Source: Desemzia sp045528445 (GTDB lineage Bacteria; Bacillota; Bacilli; Lactobacillales; Carnobacteriaceae). From it: DNA of 59,787 nucleotides. The stretch covers positions 1 to 59,787 of the forward strand of contig NZ_JBGQQU010000020.1 in assembly GCF_045528445.1 (NCBI RefSeq), in the 5' to 3' direction. Under the pieces are notes generated by a model that had not been told where the DNA came from, ran no database searches, and worked only from the letters and a program-made list of their open reading frames with translations. Within the stretch, counting starts at the first letter, position 1, and the number at the start of each line of letters is the position of its first letter. This document shows positions 59,680 to 59,787 of this stretch, in pieces. The translations under genes and the position numbers were made by a program.

Positions 59680-59787
59680 ATGTCCTAAGTAGGTCGAAGC
59701 ATAAAATGTCCCAAAATGATAAAATAAAATCATGAAAAGGATAATACTAACGATGAATGAAGATAAGAAATATAAAGTAATAAAAGC
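59680..59787 (+). mobile_element. Left end of an IS1202/ISNCY-like insertion sequence
   Basis: From about 59680 the sequence reads TGTCCTAAGTAGGTCGAAGC followed by AAAATGTCCCAAAATG, of the type found at ends of IS1202-group elements, and then a transposase start. The element continues beyond the window; its exact first base and target duplication cannot be set without the other end. It lies immediately upstream of rpmG-secE-nusG. Confidence 0.6.
59732..59787 (+). CDS. Transposase of the IS1202/ISNCY type, N-terminal fragment
   Basis: Only 18 full codons are visible (MKRIILTMNEDKKYKVIK). The MNEDKKYKVIK start, possibly from ATG 59753 with AAAAGGA upstream, resembles the first residues of ISNCY-family transposases, which begin with an HTH domain for reading the IS ends. 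The rest lies outside the window, so intactness cannot be judged. Confidence 0.55.
   Translation, partial: MKRIILTMNEDKKYKVIK

Noticed and set aside
1..59787. tRNA or rRNA genes
   Set aside because: None were recognised on either strand; the only structured RNAs supported are the intron, two T-boxes and the L10 leader.

Overview
The window looks like chromosome of a low-GC Gram-positive bacterium of the order Lactobacillales, most likely Carnobacteriaceae (Carnobacterium or a near relative). Reasons: Bacilli-type ribosomal operon order, strong AAGGAGG ribosome binding sites, consensus SigA promoters, T-box leaders and enterococcal-like RpoB/RpoC. The species call is inference from protein resemblance.

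Right to left (almost everything is on the minus strand) the window holds the core translation/transcription block: rpmG-secE-nusG, rplK-rplA, rplJ-rplL, rpoB-rpoC, rpsL-rpsG-fusA-tuf, then the S10-spc-alpha super-operon (rpsJ to rplQ, 33.4-19.3 kb), the ECF transporter module ecfA1-ecfA2-ecfT, truA, and rplM-rpsI. Between these sit a few non-ribosomal genes: an NRDE-family protein, an unknown membrane protein, an RsmC-like methyltransferase, an orphan metQ behind two T-boxes, a succinate-semialdehyde dehydrogenase, a prepilin peptidase, ilvE, and a lipoprotein plus a FUSC-family membrane protein that separate truA from rplM. Several short genes (rpmJ, rpmD, secE, rpmG) were called directly from the sequence.

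The left 12 kb is accessory. A 12.1-kb integrative mobilizable element (about 234-12340) is inserted at the 3' end of rpsI and flanked by a 16-bp repeat. It carries a tyrosine integrase, an excisionase-like protein, a MobT/Rep_trans relaxase, an FtsK/TcpA-type coupling protein, a candidate oriT, three small unknown genes and, as cargo, a complete type I restriction-modification system (hsdM-hsdS-hsdR). Left of it lie the rpsI terminator displaced by the insertion and, directly after its T-tract, the 5' end of a group IIC intron that runs off the window. At the right edge an IS1202/ISNCY-like insertion sequence begins.

The least explained material is intergenic: (i) a large structured repeat family with two long copies (about 35067-35495 and 57921-58281) and one decayed copy (about 55966-56030); (ii) two separate three-unit tandem arrays of a ~51-bp hairpin (16071-16218 and 50554-50702); (iii) tandem methionine-type T-boxes before an orphan metQ; (iv) small duplications and palindromes placed at the rplK, rplJ and nusG control regions.
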